This document shows positions 62,030 through 64,000 of a DNA stretch of 64,000 nt, in pieces. The DNA comes from Cavia porcellus (Eukaryota; Chordata; Mammalia; Rodentia; Caviidae): assembly GCF_034190915.1 (NCBI RefSeq), contig NW_026947501.1, positions 2,480,001 through 2,544,000 on the forward strand. Direction: 5' to 3'. The position numbers and the translations under genes are program-made. Numbering within the stretch: the stretch's first letter is position 1; each line of letters begins with the position of its first letter. Under the pieces are notes generated by a model that saw only the letters and a program-made list of their open reading frames with translations, had not been told where the DNA came from and searched no databases.

Positions 62030-64000
62030 AGGATCCGAGATTAAGGTTAGGTTTATTTTTAGGGTTTGGGTTAGGTTTAAGGGTATGGGTTAGGGTTAGG
62101 TTTAGTGTTAGGGTTAGGGATTAGGGTTGGTGTTTGGCTTAGTTTTAGTGTTAGTGTTAGGGTTAGGGTTAGGGTTAGACGTTAGAGTCAAGGTTAGGGT
62201 TAGAGTTAGGCTGAGGTTTAGTGTTATTTTTAAGGTAAGAGGTTAGGGTTACGGTTAGAGTTAGTGTTAGGGTTAGGGTTACAGTTAGGGATTAGGGTTA
62301 GGGTTAGCGTTATGTTAGGGTAAAGTTAGGGTTCGGGTAGGGTTTAGCGTTAGGGTTAGGTTTGGGGTTATGCTTATGGTTCCGGTTAGGATTAGGTGTT
62401 AGTGTTAGGGGTTAGGGTTTGTGTTAGGGTGAGTGTTAGGGTTAGAGTTTATTGTTAGTGTTAGGGTTAGGGTTAGGTTTAGGGTTAGGGTTAGGGTTAT
62501 GGTTAGAGGGTTACGTTTAGAATTAGTGTTAGAGGTTAGGGTTCTGTTTAGTGTTAAGGTTATGGTTAGTGTTAGGGTTAGGGTTAGGGTTAGTGTTAGG
62601 GTTAGGGTTCTGTTTAGTGTTAAGGTTATGGTTAGTGTTAGGGTTAGGGTTAGGGTTAGTGTTAGGGTTAGGGTTAGGGATTAGGATTAGTGTTGGGGTT
62701 AATGTTAGGTTTAGGGTTAGGTTTAGTGTTTGGGTTAGGGGTTATAGTTAGGCTTAGGGTTAGGTTTATTGTTAGCGTTAGTGTTAGGGTTAGGGTTAGT
62801 GTTAGTCTTAGGCTTAGGTATAGAGATTAGTGTTAGGGTTCAGTTTAGGGTTAGGGTTACGTTTAATTTTAGTTTTAGGGTTAGGATTAGGGTGAGGGTT
62901 AGATTTATTGTTAGGGTTAGTGTTAGTGTTAGGGTTAGGGTAAGTATTAGAGATTAGGGTTAGTGTTAGTGTTAGGGTTAGGGTAAGTATTAGAGATTAG
63001 GGTTAGGTTTAGGTTTAAGGGTAGGGGTTAAGGTTAGAGTTAGTGTTAGTGTTAGGGATTAGGATTATGGTTTGTGTGAGTCTTAGGGTTAGGGTCATGG
63101 TTGGGGCTAGGGTTAGTGTTAGGGATTAGGGTTAGTGTTAGTTTTAGGGATTAGGTTAAGGTTAGGGCTAGGTTGAGGTTTGGCATCAGGTTAGGGTCAG
63201 GGTTATAGTTAGTGTTAGGGTTACCGTTAGGGATAAGGGTTCAAGTTATTATTAGGGTTAGTGTTAGGGTTAGGTGTTAGGGTTCGGGTTAAGGTTAGGT
63301 TTAGCGTTAGGGTTATGGTTATGGTTAGGGTTAGGGTTAGCGTTAGGCTTAGTGTTAGTGTTAGAGGTTAGGGTTAAGGCTAGTGTTAGGGTTAGGTTTA
63401 GGGTTAGTGTTAGTGTTAGGGTTAGTGCTATGGTTATGGTTAGGGTAAGGGTTTGCGTTAAGCTTAGTGTTAGTGTTAGAGGTTAGGGTTAGGGCTAGTG
63501 TTAGGGTTAGGTTTAGGGTTAGGGTTAGGGGTTAGGGTGAGTGTTACATTAGGGTTCTGTTGAGGGTTAGGGTTAGGGTTACGGTTAGGTTTAGGGATTA
63601 GGGTTAGTGTTAGGGTTAGTGCTAGTGTTAGGGTTAGGGTTAGGGCTTTGCTTAGGGGTTAGAGTTATGTTTAAGGTCAGGGTTTGCGTTAGGGTTAGGG
63701 TTAGGGTTATTGTTACGGTTAGGGTTAGAGTTTAGTGTTAGGTTTAGGTTTATTGTTAGGATTAGGGTTAAGTTTAGGGTTAGTATAAAGATTAGGTTTA
63801 GGGTTAGGGTTAGGGTTAGGTTTGAGGATTAAGGTTAGTGATAATGCTAGGGTAAGGGATAGGGTTAAGGTTATGTTTAGTGTTAGGGTTAAGGTTAGGG
63901 TTATGTTTAGCATAAGCATCCGAGATTAGGGTTAGGTTTAGGGTTAGGGTTTGGGTTAGGTTTAAGGGTAGGGGTTAGGGTTAGTATTAATGTTAGGGTT
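62030..64000 (+). repeat. Family C tandem unit C4 (cut by window end)
   Basis: Shares the 18-bp deletion with C3 and adds a 66-bp tandem duplication at 62541-62672. The following landmark is 2697 bp from its partner in C3, which equals 2631 + 66. The array evidently continues past base 64000. Confidence 0.93.
62541..62672 (+). repeat. 66-bp tandem duplication private to C4
   Basis: GTTCTGTTTAGTGTTAAGG starts at 62541 and 62607. The two 66-bp copies look identical. C1, C2 and C3 have one copy each at the matching place. 66 is a multiple of six, so the hexamer register is kept. Confidence 0.95.

Larger units (their letters stand above)
1..64000 (+). repeat. Degenerate TTAGGG telomere-type array, whole window
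   Basis: The + strand is a continuous head-to-tail run of TTAGGG and its one-base variants, with the C-rich complement always on the - strand. Common variants are TTAGTG, TTAGCG, TTAGAG, TTAGGA, TTATGG, TTACGG, TTAAGG, TTAGGT, TTTGGG and TTGGGG. C is rare on the + strand. No inversion and no inserted unique DNA was seen. TTAGGG is the telomerase product of vertebrates and several other eukaryotic groups, so an interstitial or subtelomeric telomeric block is inferred. It is not a terminal telomere as it stands, because canonical hexamers are interrupted every few units. No protein gene, tRNA, rRNA, transposon or terminator could be supported anywhere in the block. Confidence 0.97.

Noticed and set aside
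951..63919. Many open frames of 60-144 codons on both strands as genes
   Set aside because: They are Leu-Gly, Val-Arg, Thr-Leu or Asn-Pro runs forced by the hexamer, since four of six frames lack stops. They show no domain-like composition and overlap each other on both strands. They recur only because the DNA repeats recur.
55748..63919. Identical 64-codon minus-strand frame repeated at 32924, 55748, 58397, 61028 and 63725 as a conserved gene
   Set aside because: The identity extends through the surrounding non-frame DNA and other frames, so it reflects young HOR copying, not protein conservation.
1..64000. Plant-type (TTTAGGG) or ciliate-type (TTGGGG) telomere
   Set aside because: Both occur only as scattered variants inside a TTAGGG majority.
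1..64000. Functional chromosome end
   Set aside because: Canonical hexamers never run beyond about nine copies, and the right edge is a structured HOR, not a pure terminal array.
1..64000. Integrated herpesvirus with telomere-like repeats
   Set aside because: No unique viral coding or non-telomeric sequence is present anywhere in the window.
54111..64000. Tandem C units dismissed as simple assembly duplication
   Set aside because: Private indels of 18 and 66 bp and scattered substitutions distinguish the units, so at least most are probably real. Read depth would be needed to settle the exact number.

Overview
The window is one uninterrupted block of degenerate telomere-type repeat. From base 1 to base 64000 almost every position belongs to a TTAGGG-like hexamer on the + strand. 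The hexamers carry point variants such as TTAGTG, TTAGCG, TTAGAG, TTATGG, TTACGG, TTAGGT and TTTGGG. I see no orientation switch, no unique (non-telomeric) stretch longer than a few tens of bases, and no gene, RNA gene, transposon or CRISPR array. TTAGGG is the telomere repeat of vertebrates, many other animals, many fungi and trypanosomes, so this is a eukaryotic chromosome. A large subtelomeric or interstitial telomeric (heterochromatic) block is the most likely setting. Species and chromosome position cannot be read from the sequence. If the block is at a chromosome end, the G-rich strand orientation puts that end to the right.

The hexamers are organised into higher-order repeats (HORs) that can be followed by shared variants. 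Left part (1-21.4 kb): old, diverged copies, including a ~1.25-kb unit (1.68-3.6 kb, diverged relative at 16.55-17.1 kb), a ~970-bp unit in tandem (5.37-9.05 kb) with a second, shorter block of the same type (12.03-14.01 kb), a ~440-bp duplication (17.2-18.05 kb) and a 104-bp duplication (20.06-20.26 kb). Middle (21.4-26.5 kb): a ~3.0-kb tandem unit. Right part (26.4-64 kb): a mosaic of three named HOR families. Family A (~3.7-4.6 kb) is at 26.43, 42.64 and 50.03 kb. Family B (~2.25 kb) is at 33.72, 35.96, 37.22, 39.48, 41.71, 46.78 and 49.03 kb. Family C (~2.64 kb) is at 31.33 kb, partly at 36.2 and 46.5 kb, and as a nearly identical tandem from 54.11 kb to the window end.

Short variant landmarks recur in the same order in nearly all families (GCATCGGGTTAGG; GAGGGTTAATTTAGGG or GTTAGGGTTCTGTTTAGGG; AATGTTAGGGTTACGGG; GAGCTAGACAGGG; TTATCGTAGGGTTA). 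This implies that the whole 64 kb descends from one ancestral HOR by repeated unequal exchange or amplification. Copies are most diverged at the left and most alike at the right.

Open reading frames exist in four of six frames only because the hexamer lacks stops there. They encode Leu-Gly, Val-Arg, Thr-Leu or Asn-Pro dipeptide runs and are not annotated as genes. Family names A, B and C are labels used here only. All alignments and unit lengths were made by eye from landmark positions.
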